Shown here piece after piece: positions 18,467 to 29,080 of a stretch of 64,000 nucleotides of DNA (its first letter is position 1; each line of letters opens with the position of its first letter). Location of the stretch: contig NC_011669.1 of NCBI RefSeq assembly GCF_000150955.2, positions 573,667 through 637,666 on the forward strand, given 5' to 3'. Origin of the DNA: Phaeodactylum tricornutum CCAP 1055/1. Its lineage: Eukaryota > Bacillariophyta > Bacillariophyceae > Surirellales > Neidiaceae. Under the pieces are notes generated by a model that saw nothing but the letters and a program-made list of their open reading frames with translations, had not been told where the DNA came from and did no database searches. The position numbers were made by a program, and so were the translations under genes.

Positions 18467-21400
18467 ATGATGTCCCTTGCGCGAAAGACTCGCTCAGCTG
18501 GTACTGGTGCATATCTGTATCGGCGGCAGCATCCCTACTGCAACAATGCTGTCCTCAGTTCTTTGCCAACGACTTCCGCTCTGAATACTGATAGTACGGG
18601 AGAGGATGGACCTCAACCCGAGCGTCCGGCGCTCGGATCGCAATCCCAATCGATGTCGTCGGGCCTGTTGCAATTTCAAACGAATCTTTCTGAGGCGCGT
18701 CGATTTTCGCAATCTCGGAAATTGCTGTCCGATCCCTCGTCACACCGGTGGGGGAGTTCGGGAGTGACGTCCACTCGGTCGACATGGCACCCGACAGAAT
18801 CATTTGCGCGAGAAAGTCAAACCACGAAAGCCTCTTTTATGGGCCGGTTCGATGTTTCCAGCGGACTTCTCCGTCTACTCGAGCCCAGTTTTCGGAATAG
18901 ACAGTACACGGGAACTTTTCTACGCGGTACTTTCCCTGAACTGAGAGCGAAGCATTCGAACCGGCAGACCGTCTTCTTTTCGTCTCTTGGCGAACAGAAA
19001 AGCGACAAAAAATTGCCATCCCGAACTTTGGGAACCACGAAGATTCCAACTCCGCCATCGGCGCCACCCCTGCAGCCCAATCCCCTTCAGCAACTTACCA
19101 AAGCGACTCCGAAATCACTGTTGCGCAAGGCGGCTGACCTGACTGTCACCGCCTTTAAAACAATCGTTATGTTCCTAGTCAAGCTCCCGGGTAATTTTTT
19201 TTACTACATAACTCACCCGACGGAAAGAAAAGAAAGACTAGCGTCACTGAAACAGCTGGCGCGGGATGAAGCCCATCACTACTGGGTCGGAACAAAGGTA
19301 TGCATCAAGAGCAGTCGGCAGGAAACGCCCATCTTTGCTTGTTTCCTCACTGTAATTCAACTCTCGTCGTAAAAGTTGCTTTGGGCAGACATTCAGACCG
19401 CACGGAACTTGGTCGGCCGTACCTTGGGCGGATCTGCCTTGACAAGGCGTGAACGCAAGCAATTGTTACGCACGGTCACTGATTTGTTTCGCCTCGTTCC
19501 TTTTAGCATGTTCATTTTAATTCCTTTCATGGAATTTGCTCTACCGTTTGCCTTAAGAATTTTTCCCAATTTGTTGCCTTCCACCTTTCAAGATTCGCTT
19601 AAAGCGGAAGAGAGTATGAAGCGAGAACTACAATCACGCATTGCCATGACGCAGTTCTTTCAAGAGTACGTAAAAGGGATTTTTTTCTCAATTTTGGTCT
19701 GGCAGGCTTGTCTTCTTTATCTCTAACCTACGGCTTCGTTAAAACAGAACGTTGGAACAATTGGCGAAAGAGCAAAAGCGCAAGGCTTCTAAGCGCAAAC
19801 AAGAATTGCAGGAAGCCGGAGTGGACACCGCAGCAGACGACGAATGCACCATCGACAATCAGGAAGATTCAGCGGCCAAACTCCTCGTGTTTTTGGAGAA
19901 TGCCCGAAATGGCGAACCAGTGCCTCCGGACGTGATTATTCGTTACGCCAATTATTTTCACGATGATTTGACCCTTGACAATATGCCCCGTATGCAGCTG
20001 GTAAACCTGTGCAAATACATGTCCATCGCACCTTACGGTTCAGATGCGTTCCTGCGCTTCCAGCTCCGTCATAAGATTCGAATTCTCCGGGAGGATGATC
20101 AGCGAATCCTGTGGGAGGGTATTGGTTCCCTGACCAAGATGGAATTGCGCGAAGCCTGCCAAGAGCGAGGCATGCGGTCAACAGGTTTGAGCAAAGATGC
20201 CTACAAGCGAGCTTTGCAAGAATGGCTAGATTTGAGTGTCAACAAGAATGTCCCGATTTCGCTTTTGATTATGAGTCGAACTTTCTTTCTTCGAGAGGAA
20301 ATGTTTGAGCGTAAAACTAGCGAGGACACCACTAGCAGCAAAAGTCTGGCTAGTCTTGTCGATGCAATTTCTGGACTAGACAAGGAGGTCTTGAACGAGG
20401 TCATTTTAGAGGTCGCCACATCCCAAGAGAAGTCGTCGGACCCCGATATTCGAAAAATCAAGTTGGAGGTCTTATCGAAGCAGAACGAATTGATTCGACA
20501 AGAACAGCTTGACCGCGAGGCGGCAGTCAAACGAAAAGAACTCACAGCCGAAAGAGATGAAAATGAAAAGTCGACTTTTTCGTCCAACGAGATTCTTCAC
20601 GATACTTCGCATGGATCTACTGAGATAGGCACCGGCTCAGGATTCGCTAAAGAAGATAAGTCTTGGACTGACAAAGGTGAATCGAAAGATGATTTGGAAG
20701 ACGATGAGGAGCGGGAGCTTTCCACTGAAGAAATGGACGCAATATCTCACCTAGTATCAGATGATCCTGTGAGCAAAGAACGCGCCGAGCTGGAACGAAT
20801 TAAGGCCGCAATGAAAGGTGAAGAGAAATATTCAAACTCTCATATTGAAGGAAAGGAATCCTCTGAGTTTCAACCGTTAGTCGAGACTTCCTCTATGGTT
20901 GCGGAGCCGGCACAACCTGGTACCATTTCTGTTGTCGAAGACGATGAGAAAGCCAAAGAAACAGTGGCAAGCCTCGATAGACAGGTCGATGTGGAAAGTT
21001 CCCAATCAACGTCTTTCTCAAATGAAGAAATGTCGAACTCTCCCACTGAAGATAAAGTAGAAGACGATGAGGAACCCGACGACCCGATTGTAGCGAGATT
21101 GAAAAAACGTGTCGAATCGATGGTTGATAAAATTGAGGTACAACTTTCGGACGTTCAGGTAAAGATTGGCGACAAGCTCCATTTCTTGGACAAAGATCGC
21201 GACGGAATTTTAACAAGAGAAGAAATGGCTGAAGTGCTACAGCAGGTTTTGAAAAGGGAGATTACATTTGAAGAAGCAATGGAGATTGCAGATGAAATGG
21301 TAGGTGCAGGGCTGCAAGTGGATTAGTTGTTGACATAAGTGTGGGTCCTCTCAATCTTAAACTGCTCGTTCCAGGACAACAACAAAGACGGCTTTTTTAC

Positions 21401-21569
21401 AGTTGATGAGCTGATCAAATGGATTGATGAGCACAAGCTAGTAAGATTTGTTGAAGAAGGACGTGATGCAGACATGGATCGAATTATGGAAAACCAATCA
21501 TCCGATCCCCAATCCAAAGATGACAGTGCTCAATCCAAGGCTGGAAACGATTCAGCATCTCCTAAATAA
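18467..21569 (+). CDS. LETM1: LETM1-like mitochondrial cation/proton exchanger with EF-hands
   Basis: This inner-mitochondrial-membrane protein mediates K+/H+ (or Ca2+/H+) exchange and maintains organelle volume. Four exons, 18467-19297, 19376-19665, 19748-21299 and 21375-21569, give 955 residues in one frame, with GT-AG introns of 75-82 nt. The start is ATG 18467, with a second ATG next to it. The first 200 residues are Ser/Arg-rich, as in a mitochondrial presequence. The membrane segment FILIPFMEFALPFALRIFPN lies near residue 320. The ribosome-binding-like LETM1 domain follows (FHDDLTLDNMPRMQLVNLCK, LTKMELREACQERGMRSTGL). After a long acidic linker come two EF-hand loops, DKDRDGILTREE (near residue 854) and DNNKDGFFTVDE (near 892). 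The last intron falls just before the second loop. The EF-hand pair suggests calcium control. The stop is 34 bp from the convergent gene's end. Confidence 0.93.
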
Positions 21570-21603
21570 ATAGACTCGAATTTTGCTTCAATCTCACATT
21601 ACA

Positions 21604-24600
21604 TTAGTTCAATTTCTTTATTGAATGTACGTCGTGCAACTCATTCAAATCAGCTACACATCCGGAACAAACAAAGGCCTCTGGGTCATCACGAAGTCCT
21701 GCGCACTCCTTATGACAAACAGCGGGACAAAATTCACAGCACAATAGGCTCCCACCATCTTGGCAGACTACGCATTCGAAATCCTCGTCGCCTACAAACG
21801 GAGCAACACCCATCGATCCGGCAAACCTAAGTGAATGTTCAATCTGCTCCAAAAAGCTTTGCGAAGTCTTTCCGGTCAGGTGCTTGTCAATAAACTGTAA
21901 ACATGGAGAGGGCTCTGTAATAGCAATACCAGCTGCTTCTGAGATTGCAAATTCAAACAAGTGCATATGAAGGAACAGGTGTGATTCGGAGGCCACGTTC
22001 AATATTGTATGGATTGCCAGCCACCCTGGACCATCACACCGCCACCAGTCTGGTAGCTTACTACAATTCACTGAACTGAGTATGACAGCAAACGACTGAC
22101 AGAGGGTACTGATCTCTTGACTCATTCTTATTGCGATGCGAAATTGAACAAGGTGTTTATCTGTCCATAGAGCTGCTTCCTTTCGTAGATACAGAGGGAC
22201 TATCGCGGTAAGCTCCAAGAGACGATGCTTTAAAACGGCGTTTTTTTCAGGGCTTTCAAGGGTCCGATTAAATCGAATTTTAGTGAATGCAGCACATCCA
22301 ATGCCACTGAATGTTGTACCAGCTTGGTCGACAAGAACAACGCGCTCAGTCTCCAAGGTGCATGTACGGCATTCCTCAGTGCAGCGATGGGCATCGTAAT
22401 CAGCAACGACTTTGTCAGCCGGCAGCGTTTGCATTTTCGGATAGCGAAAAAAACCGGTGATCTGCTCTAAATCAAGAGACTTCGATCGAAAGTTTCCATC
22501 TCCATGGACATCAAACAATGTGAACAGCCGCCAAGCAAGGCGGACAAGTTGCACAATGAAACTGTCGCAAGCATTCTTGAGTACATCGTCTTGCCCACAA
22601 CGAGCCTTAACAAGAAATGAAGTCCGAAAATTTACACATCTAGTGTCCAAAGAGTGGTGAACCCCATTAGCCGTTCCATTTGTGGAGGGAATATTCAGTT
22701 CTTGTACGTATGATTCGTTGTCAAGTAAAGGCGCAGCGCGAAGAGATGCAAGTGTCACTTCTTGGAATAACTGCGTGACAGAATTCCCGTTGTCCAGTCG
22801 CGACAATCTATCACCTCCGAGGGAAACGACTCTTTGATTAGTACCGATACCGAAAGAGTGACGTGAGGTAACATGATCATACATTGCGGTAGGCTCCAAT
22901 TGCAGCGATGATTTACTATCATGTCCGGAGTCGGAGTTGGTAAGGCATCCCCACGGACAGAAACTGGTTTTCGAGGCGATACCTTCATCCGACGGTTGAC
23001 ACCTCACGAGATGATCGTTTGGCAAAAAAGCGGGATGTCCGAGCTCGTTTGTCAAACTAGACAAATAAATCACTGTTGGATCGGATATCAACATGTATAT
23101 GTGTCTCTTGTCAGGCAAGATACCAAGCTTCACACGGTCGAATAGTGCAAGAGACTGCAGTAGTTGAACGGCGTCCTCGTCTCGAATGGCATCGGAAATA
23201 TCCGTGCTATCAGCACATGTGTTGCTCGTGAAGTCTCTGGTAGCTCTTCTTGTTGCACAAATTGGCGGCTGTGTAGTGTTCGACGGTCCCACCCCTTGAC
23301 AGTGCAGAGGCTCTTGTAGTGGCTTTGTGGTAGACTGGCCATTTCGTCCCTCTTTTTCTTTATCTTCGGCTGAGAGCGGGCTCACAGCAAAATGCCGTTG
23401 ACGAAGCTGTTGATAGGACGACTCTATCTTGGCTTCTTCGCCAGATTCTGGGGCGATATACAAAATGGTCGGGTGCAGTGAGTGAACCACCTTTGACGTG
23501 AAGAGCCCAACATTAGAGAGGAAAAACATAGAAACCTGAACTTCATCAACTTCCTCAGACGGATTCGACAGATTCGGCGGGAAGTCAACATGTCCGATAA
23601 ATTTTGCAAGCCCGTGGCTTTTGTCTGCTAGTGTAGTCGTACAGTACGAGTAAACCAGAGTCTTATTCCACATTGATTTCGGAATGTCCGAAAGGAGCTT
23701 TGCTTGAAGTGGTACGCGAGGCTGACCCTCAATCTCATCTCCGCCTCCACGAATTCTGCTTGGAATACTGTCTATGTTGGCTGTGGCGCGATTGTCCCTG
23801 TCAAATTCGAAAAACTCCACAGCTATCCGTTCAGGGACAATACCACATCGAAAGAAGGACTCCAAAAACCGATCAATAGGAAATCTGAGAAAAGGCATTC
23901 TATACTCAAAATTCGGATCAAAGAACTGCACTGGTCGATGGTCTCGTTCAGTTCTCTCTTGGAAATATTCCGATTCTTTGACTTGCCTCTTATAATCCTG
24001 AGCCAGAAACTGTGACCATGCTTCATTTGGTAGAGCAGGTATTTTAAAGCGATTTGATTTTAGAAGAAGCCCGAGTTCACTGAGCAGTCCCAAGACATCG
24101 TATCGTGGACAGAGCATTCGAAGCCCCAACATGAGCATGCCTCTGCAGGCGGAGTGCAAAAGTAGCGACGTCTCTGCAATGGTCAGAACTGAAGCAAGGC
24201 GAGGAAAAATGGGCATATAGAGATCGTTTGCAGTCAGCAAAGATTCTCGGAAATAAGTTTCTCGTGAAGACTGCCGTTGCCACGCAAGATTGAGCGCATC
24301 CATGCAGAAATAAGTAAGTAGATTTCCATTTTCTTGAGGAACAACAAAAGCAGGAGCAAACATTCGGACGTCAAAATTCGATGGGCACAATTTAGATTTA
24401 AAGACACTAGTACCATGAGTGCTGCGCGGAGAGCCCGGGACGTGCCGCTGCCGCTGCTCATTTCCTGTCTGAGGTTGCTCTTCTTGAGTCTGTCCTACGG
24501 TGGCACTCTCGTCATTGTCAATCACAATCAGTTCCAATTGACTTTGTTGCAACGATTTTGGGTTGCCGTGATTTTTTGGAGAAAACGTCACGTTTTTCTG

Positions 24601-27600
24601 GCAATCTACCATCTTTCTGGAGACTTGAACCGCTGCCTGATGCTGATGGGCTTTCACCTCGACAACAGCGACGCCTTCTTGAATAGAATCTAAAAGACTT
24701 CTATCGTGCCCACCGTCGAAAGCTGAACGCAGTCTTTGCTCTTTATATTCTCTAGACAGTCGCTTGCCTTTTTCGTAGCGATCAAACGGGTCAAAACAGA
24801 CTTCACAACGGTTTGCAGTAGTAGCATTGTCATTTGTTTCCAAGATTCTTTTGCAGCTATTCCGAATCGCGAGAAAAACTGGGTTCCTTCCGCAAGCAAA
24901 GGACTGCAAGGTTGCACTGGTTGCGAGCAGGCTACAGTTTTCAACATTGTCGACGCTCAGTGCTAAATTATTCTCCATGCCTCCTGAAGATGAGCTGCAA
25001 CTTATGTTTTGGCAAAGAGCGTACGTCGCGTGTGGTACGGTATGTGCAATTTCGATAGCGTTATCCGTGTTGTCGACTTCAAACGAACATTGAGCTATTT
25101 CTATGACTTTGCTCGCAATTGCTTCTTCGATCAGCTTCGTCTTCTCGAGGGAAGAGTGGACCTCTTTGAACGAGAGTTGAATGACCCCTGGAAGATCCAG
25201 AAGTCCATCTGCTTTCCATCTGTCTACATCAAAAACAGTGAATTCACGGAGGGTGCACTTTGCTAATAGAAACTTGAGCTGTTCAGTGTTGGCAACTGGT
25301 AAAAGGTAGAAGACCCCGTCTCGGGAAGCTTTGTCGTCTTCACGGTCATCATAAATAGAAGGTATGAAGGCAACGCACAAAAGCTCAAAGGGTCTCCCAT
25401 GTTGCTCCATTGAAATGCTGAGATCTTTCAAACTTTCCTCAGTAGACAATAATAGCGGGTCACCCGGCAGGAGGAGAATGGTCGACCCGATCAACGAAGA
25501 GCATTTCTCATACCAACACAACGTGTCATGGTAATCTGGAGTAGGCGAGAGCTGCATTCGCAGACAATACGAGCAAACCTCTTCTGAAGCGTCAGACTGC
25601 CAAACGCCACATAATGAGCAGAAACGTAGATTTTTGGTCCACGCAAGCGAGCTAGCGAAAACGGGGCATTTTGTTGCCACTAAGAGTCGTGTTGCTGGAG
25701 AACCGGCGAGACACCAAGAGCAGAAGAGTCGCAGGAAGTTTTTAAACAATATTGAACCATCTCGTCTTCGGAACTCCTGGCAATCTAGCTCAATCGCGAT
25801 AGTTTGAGTTGCAATATGGTCTATCCCCCTACAGAGGAGCTCCAGAGGCTTAGACTCCATTGCATCAGGAGCCCAATCAAGTCTTTTTGAACCAACGAAA
25901 AAGCAAGCATCATTACTCTCAAGCGACTTGTCGACAGAGTATCGAGCAATAATACTTTCCATCATGAGTTCAAGTCGTCGTAGACTGACAAAAACTGAAA
26001 ATCCGCTTTTAGAGCTGTTTTTGACGGCCTTGTCGGATTCAATCGGAACATCGTAGTAAGTTCTGCCGCATTCTTCAACCGACAGCCGGCGAATCAGAGA
26101 GCGACAGTAATGAGCCTCGCGCAAGATTCGAGCGTGCTCCAATTCCAACGTTCGACTTTCGTCGCTCAAAATGCATTCCGCACAATACCACATCGATTCA
26201 TTTGCTCGAATAATGGCGCTCATTGAAGAATTCATCGCTTGCAACTCAGCCAGAAATCGATGACTGTTAAGAACGATCGGGGCATTCGGACGTTTTACGA
26301 CGAATTTCACTTTTGTGGCAGCTTCTTGAAATAAAGCCCGCTGCTGGTGCCTCTCAAGATGGGACAACGTATAAATTTTGGATTTAGTGAACTTTGTCTC
26401 TGCTTGAGCACCTGCCAAGTCTATCAGCTCCATCGCCACAATTACATCCCCCACCTCAACACCAGCTTTCTTAGCGCAACCATTATCTGACACCTTCGTA
26501 ACAAGCAAACCTTGATGATCGCAGGCCAACGGCAGGTCCATAGAGTCAACATCAGTGACACGTAGTTCGCCACTAAGCAAACTTTCCAATACCCTCGTAC
26601 ACTTTTCAGTACTGGGTACCGTCATACCGTAAGGTAGGAGTTCCCCTGATTCTCCCAACTCCCGACTGCAAACCAAAACCTTGGTAGTCCATGCTATTTT
26701 CACTGAGTTCAACTTCCTAAAGTCAGGATTGACAAGCGGTAGACGTATCCGAAAAATGTGTTTGAGCGGACTGTATGCCTCGAGAAAACTTCCGACACTC
26801 CAGCTTCGGTCTGAACGACAGCACGATCTATGAACCGGCCCTTCGCAGCACGCGCAGACACGGAAGTGCTCGTCGAGAATTTCAAATCCACAAACGGTGC
26901 ATTTGTCTATCCAGGGGGGAGGAAAACGAGAAAGCGCTCGTGAGATATCCCTGGTGTTGTCGAACTCGTCAACGGATATCTCATCAATGAACGATCGCGC
27001 CGTCGCAACAATTCCCTGCTCGTCAACCTGTTTGTAAAATGGGCCTTGAAAACAAGCGTCCCACTCGTTCATGATCACATATAGATCGGGCGTGATCGTG
27101 TCTTGGCTACGTAGCACATCTATCCACCCATTCAGCAATGCTAGTACGGCTTGACCGAATCTTTGGGATCCGTCATAGTGCCCGTCCAACAATAACTTTT
27201 CCAGTCCAGCCAGTGTTCCCGAATCCAACCCGTATTGTCGCAATAATCCCAAAAAGCGATTTTCTGTGCTAGCCTTTTCAGTTGAACTTGAGTTAGCATT
27301 CTTGAAGTCTCGCTCGGCCACAGAACCAAACAATACCTGAAGGATGGAAACGTGTCCACGGGCCCATGATCGTAATAAGAAGGCTTGACAGGCTCTCCAA
27401 AGTTGAGTGAGCACCGTCGGGTCAACCGCATCATCTTGATCATCTTGATGCGCGCGTTGTCGCTTTTGACCGCGTTGTTGCGTATTCCCCTTGCGCAAAC
27501 GTTGTAGCGGTACTGTACCACGATCGCGTACCAGTTCCTGTTCCACCAGATGTGCTTTGCACAAAAGCTGATCCTGTACTGCATATGCTACGAGCTGATC

Positions 27601-28554
27601 TAAAAGTGGACTTTCCGACCACACTCTTCGCGTCATAGACCGATGATTACCAGCAAATGTCGCCTCGTATCCCTTCTGACCATTTGGTTGTTTGATTTCT
27701 TGGACCTCAAACAATTGCGTCAAATGCCTCCTTGAAGGCGTATTACGCTGGGCCCGAATCCAGAGCGCAACCAAGTCGACCGCCCGAAACTTAAACTTTA
27801 CGGCGGTAGTAGACCGCAATCCTTGCGAATGTAATTGCGCGAGGGGGCTGGTGGCGGTTTTGGCTCGAAGGGCTTCGTTGGGAAGCTGATTGACCATGTC
27901 TGCCAGACGAGCAAACTCGAGCCAAGTATAAATATTGGGTGTGAGTGCCAGCGAGCACAAGCCATTGTCGTGTGGGATCTCGGCACAACGCTTTTCACGT
28001 ACAAGATCGAAAAGCTTGGCAAACTCGGACATTTTTTCAGGAGTGCATGGTTTCTTTGTACAAGAAAGAGGATCAACCCCAGCGTTAGCGTACGTTGCTG
28101 ACGGTAAGTTTAATAACACAGACCAGCAAACTGGAGGCGACCCTAATTCCTCCGGAGAGCTATGCGATACTAGCAAGTCTTGTACCATGGCTTTCGTTGT
28201 CCAGACTTGCACTCGCTGCAGGAGCGTCAGAATATATATTTGACATGGTTTGCTTGGCCAATTTTCGATTTGTTTTTCGACGGTGTTCAGTTCCCGACGT
28301 AGGCGATGATGGGCTTTTGCTGAAACCGCTTCCAACTGATTTCGACGTTCAAACACTTCCGCTTCGTCTTGCATCAATCGGCGCCTTTTCAGTAAAACAT
28401 CAAATCGCAAAGCTTCTTCTAGACGATCGGGAGTAACGAAAAATGGCGGCGGATCGTCGGGATATCTGTAAACGGACTGGAAAGCCGTCATATACTGCGC
28501 GACCTGCAGTACATTACCCGCGAACAAATCTGCTTCTGACACAGCCTCCTTCAT
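21604..28554 (-). CDS. 2316-residue chromatin-type protein with PHD finger, other zinc-binding clusters and a PDZ-like domain
   Basis: This is a 7-kb single exon. I chose ATG 28554 because there is an in-frame stop upstream and no earlier ATG. The N-terminus (LFAGNVLQVAQYMTAFQSVY) looks like a DDT domain of chromatin remodelling factors. Cysteine clusters occur near residues 551-578 (CTVCGFEILDEHFRVCACCE), 788 (WYCAEC), 978-998 (CSLCGVWQSDASEEVCSYC) and 1251 (CEVCFDPF). A PDZ-like unit, GLLVTKVSDNGCAKKAGVEV then GDVIVAMEL, is near residue 680. A canonical C4HC3 PHD finger closes the protein (about 2258-2300, CVVCQDGGSLLCCEFCPAVC and HKECAG). PHD fingers read histone H3 tails, and DDT proteins such as BAZ/ACF partner with ISWI ATPases. 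The PDZ unit in such a protein is unusual. Function is inferred as nuclear chromatin binding. Confidence 0.85.
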   Translation of the reverse strand: MKEAVSEADLFAGNVLQVAQYMTAFQSVYRYPDDPPPFFVTPDRLEEALRFDVLLKRRRLMQDEAEVFERRNQLEAVSAKAHHRLRRELNTVEKQIENWPSKPCQIYILTLLQRVQVWTTKAMVQDLLVSHSSPEELGSPPVCWSVLLNLPSATYANAGVDPLSCTKKPCTPEKMSEFAKLFDLVREKRCAEIPHDNGLCSLALTPNIYTWLEFARLADMVNQLPNEALRAKTATSPLAQLHSQGLRSTTAVKFKFRAVDLVALWIRAQRNTPSRRHLTQLFEVQEIKQPNGQKGYEATFAGNHRSMTRRVWSESPLLDQLVAYAVQDQLLCKAHLVEQELVRDRGTVPLQRLRKGNTQQRGQKRQRAHQDDQDDAVDPTVLTQLWRACQAFLLRSWARGHVSILQVLFGSVAERDFKNANSSSTEKASTENRFLGLLRQYGLDSGTLAGLEKLLLDGHYDGSQRFGQAVLALLNGWIDVLRSQDTITPDLYVIMNEWDACFQGPFYKQVDEQGIVATARSFIDEISVDEFDNTRDISRALSRFPPPWIDKCTVCGFEILDEHFRVCACCEGPVHRSCCRSDRSWSVGSFLEAYSPLKHIFRIRLPLVNPDFRKLNSVKIAWTTKVLVCSRELGESGELLPYGMTVPSTEKCTRVLESLLSGELRVTDVDSMDLPLACDHQGLLVTKVSDNGCAKKAGVEVGDVIVAMELIDLAGAQAETKFTKSKIYTLSHLERHQQRALFQEAATKVKFVVKRPNAPIVLNSHRFLAELQAMNSSMSAIIRANESMWYCAECILSDESRTLELEHARILREAHYCRSLIRRLSVEECGRTYYDVPIESDKAVKNSSKSGFSVFVSLRRLELMMESIIARYSVDKSLESNDACFFVGSKRLDWAPDAMESKPLELLCRGIDHIATQTIAIELDCQEFRRRDGSILFKNFLRLFCSWCLAGSPATRLLVATKCPVFASSLAWTKNLRFCSLCGVWQSDASEEVCSYCLRMQLSPTPDYHDTLCWYEKCSSLIGSTILLLPGDPLLLSTEESLKDLSISMEQHGRPFELLCVAFIPSIYDDREDDKASRDGVFYLLPVANTEQLKFLLAKCTLREFTVFDVDRWKADGLLDLPGVIQLSFKEVHSSLEKTKLIEEAIASKVIEIAQCSFEVDNTDNAIEIAHTVPHATYALCQNISCSSSSGGMENNLALSVDNVENCSLLATSATLQSFACGRNPVFLAIRNSCKRILETNDNATTANRCEVCFDPFDRYEKGKRLSREYKEQRLRSAFDGGHDRSLLDSIQEGVAVVEVKAHQHQAAVQVSRKMVDCQKNVTFSPKNHGNPKSLQQSQLELIVIDNDESATVGQTQEEQPQTGNEQRQRHVPGSPRSTHGTSVFKSKLCPSNFDVRMFAPAFVVPQENGNLLTYFCMDALNLAWQRQSSRETYFRESLLTANDLYMPIFPRLASVLTIAETSLLLHSACRGMLMLGLRMLCPRYDVLGLLSELGLLLKSNRFKIPALPNEAWSQFLAQDYKRQVKESEYFQERTERDHRPVQFFDPNFEYRMPFLRFPIDRFLESFFRCGIVPERIAVEFFEFDRDNRATANIDSIPSRIRGGGDEIEGQPRVPLQAKLLSDIPKSMWNKTLVYSYCTTTLADKSHGLAKFIGHVDFPPNLSNPSEEVDEVQVSMFFLSNVGLFTSKVVHSLHPTILYIAPESGEEAKIESSYQQLRQRHFAVSPLSAEDKEKEGRNGQSTTKPLQEPLHCQGVGPSNTTQPPICATRRATRDFTSNTCADSTDISDAIRDEDAVQLLQSLALFDRVKLGILPDKRHIYMLISDPTVIYLSSLTNELGHPAFLPNDHLVRCQPSDEGIASKTSFCPWGCLTNSDSGHDSKSSLQLEPTAMYDHVTSRHSFGIGTNQRVVSLGGDRLSRLDNGNSVTQLFQEVTLASLRAAPLLDNESYVQELNIPSTNGTANGVHHSLDTRCVNFRTSFLVKARCGQDDVLKNACDSFIVQLVRLAWRLFTLFDVHGDGNFRSKSLDLEQITGFFRYPKMQTLPADKVVADYDAHRCTEECRTCTLETERVVLVDQAGTTFSGIGCAAFTKIRFNRTLESPEKNAVLKHRLLELTAIVPLYLRKEAALWTDKHLVQFRIAIRMSQEISTLCQSFAVILSSVNCSKLPDWWRCDGPGWLAIHTILNVASESHLFLHMHLFEFAISEAAGIAITEPSPCLQFIDKHLTGKTSQSFLEQIEHSLRFAGSMGVAPFVGDEDFECVVCQDGGSLLCCEFCPAVCHKECAGLRDDPEAFVCSGCVADLNELHDVHSIKKLN

Positions 28555-29080
28555 GGTTGGTGCAGGTGCGGTGTATTGTAAAAATCCTCGACTCTTACTG
28601 CCGGACAAGCTCGTTTTGAATCTCGTCAAGTCGAAAGTTGATTTTCAGATCAGTGTGAGGAAGTAGAATCGGCGTCTCTCACAAAGTTCCCCAAGCGGGA
28701 ACAACCCCTATATCCAAAGGGTAGGGTCACCGACCAGGAGGGGAGAACCGACAATCTAACAGAAGCTATCGTGAAATAATCCACCAACAACTTTCTATTG
28801 ATATGTTTAATATTACTTATTTCCACGTTGATAGGTAGTGACCAATATGTTCATTATCACATCTATAACGTGTCCGTTGCCAACGTTTCATTCGAAAGGG
28901 TCTATTTTCCAGTCTGGTCTCAACGGAGTCGTTCTAAAGGTGTATTATGTCGTGTGGGTTGCCTAATATAACGAAGAATTAAATTCTTCTTGGAATGCGA
29001 TTGCAAATTTCAGATAGCGCTCCTTTCTAGAAAATAGGTAACTGAAAGAGCGCTGTCTACATGTATATTGCATATCATTT
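28555..29080. other. spacer between the PHD gene start and the SecA 3' end
   Basis: About 525 bp containing the presumed promoter and leader of the PHD gene and the SecA 3' untranslated region. Nothing else recognised. Confidence 0.45.
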
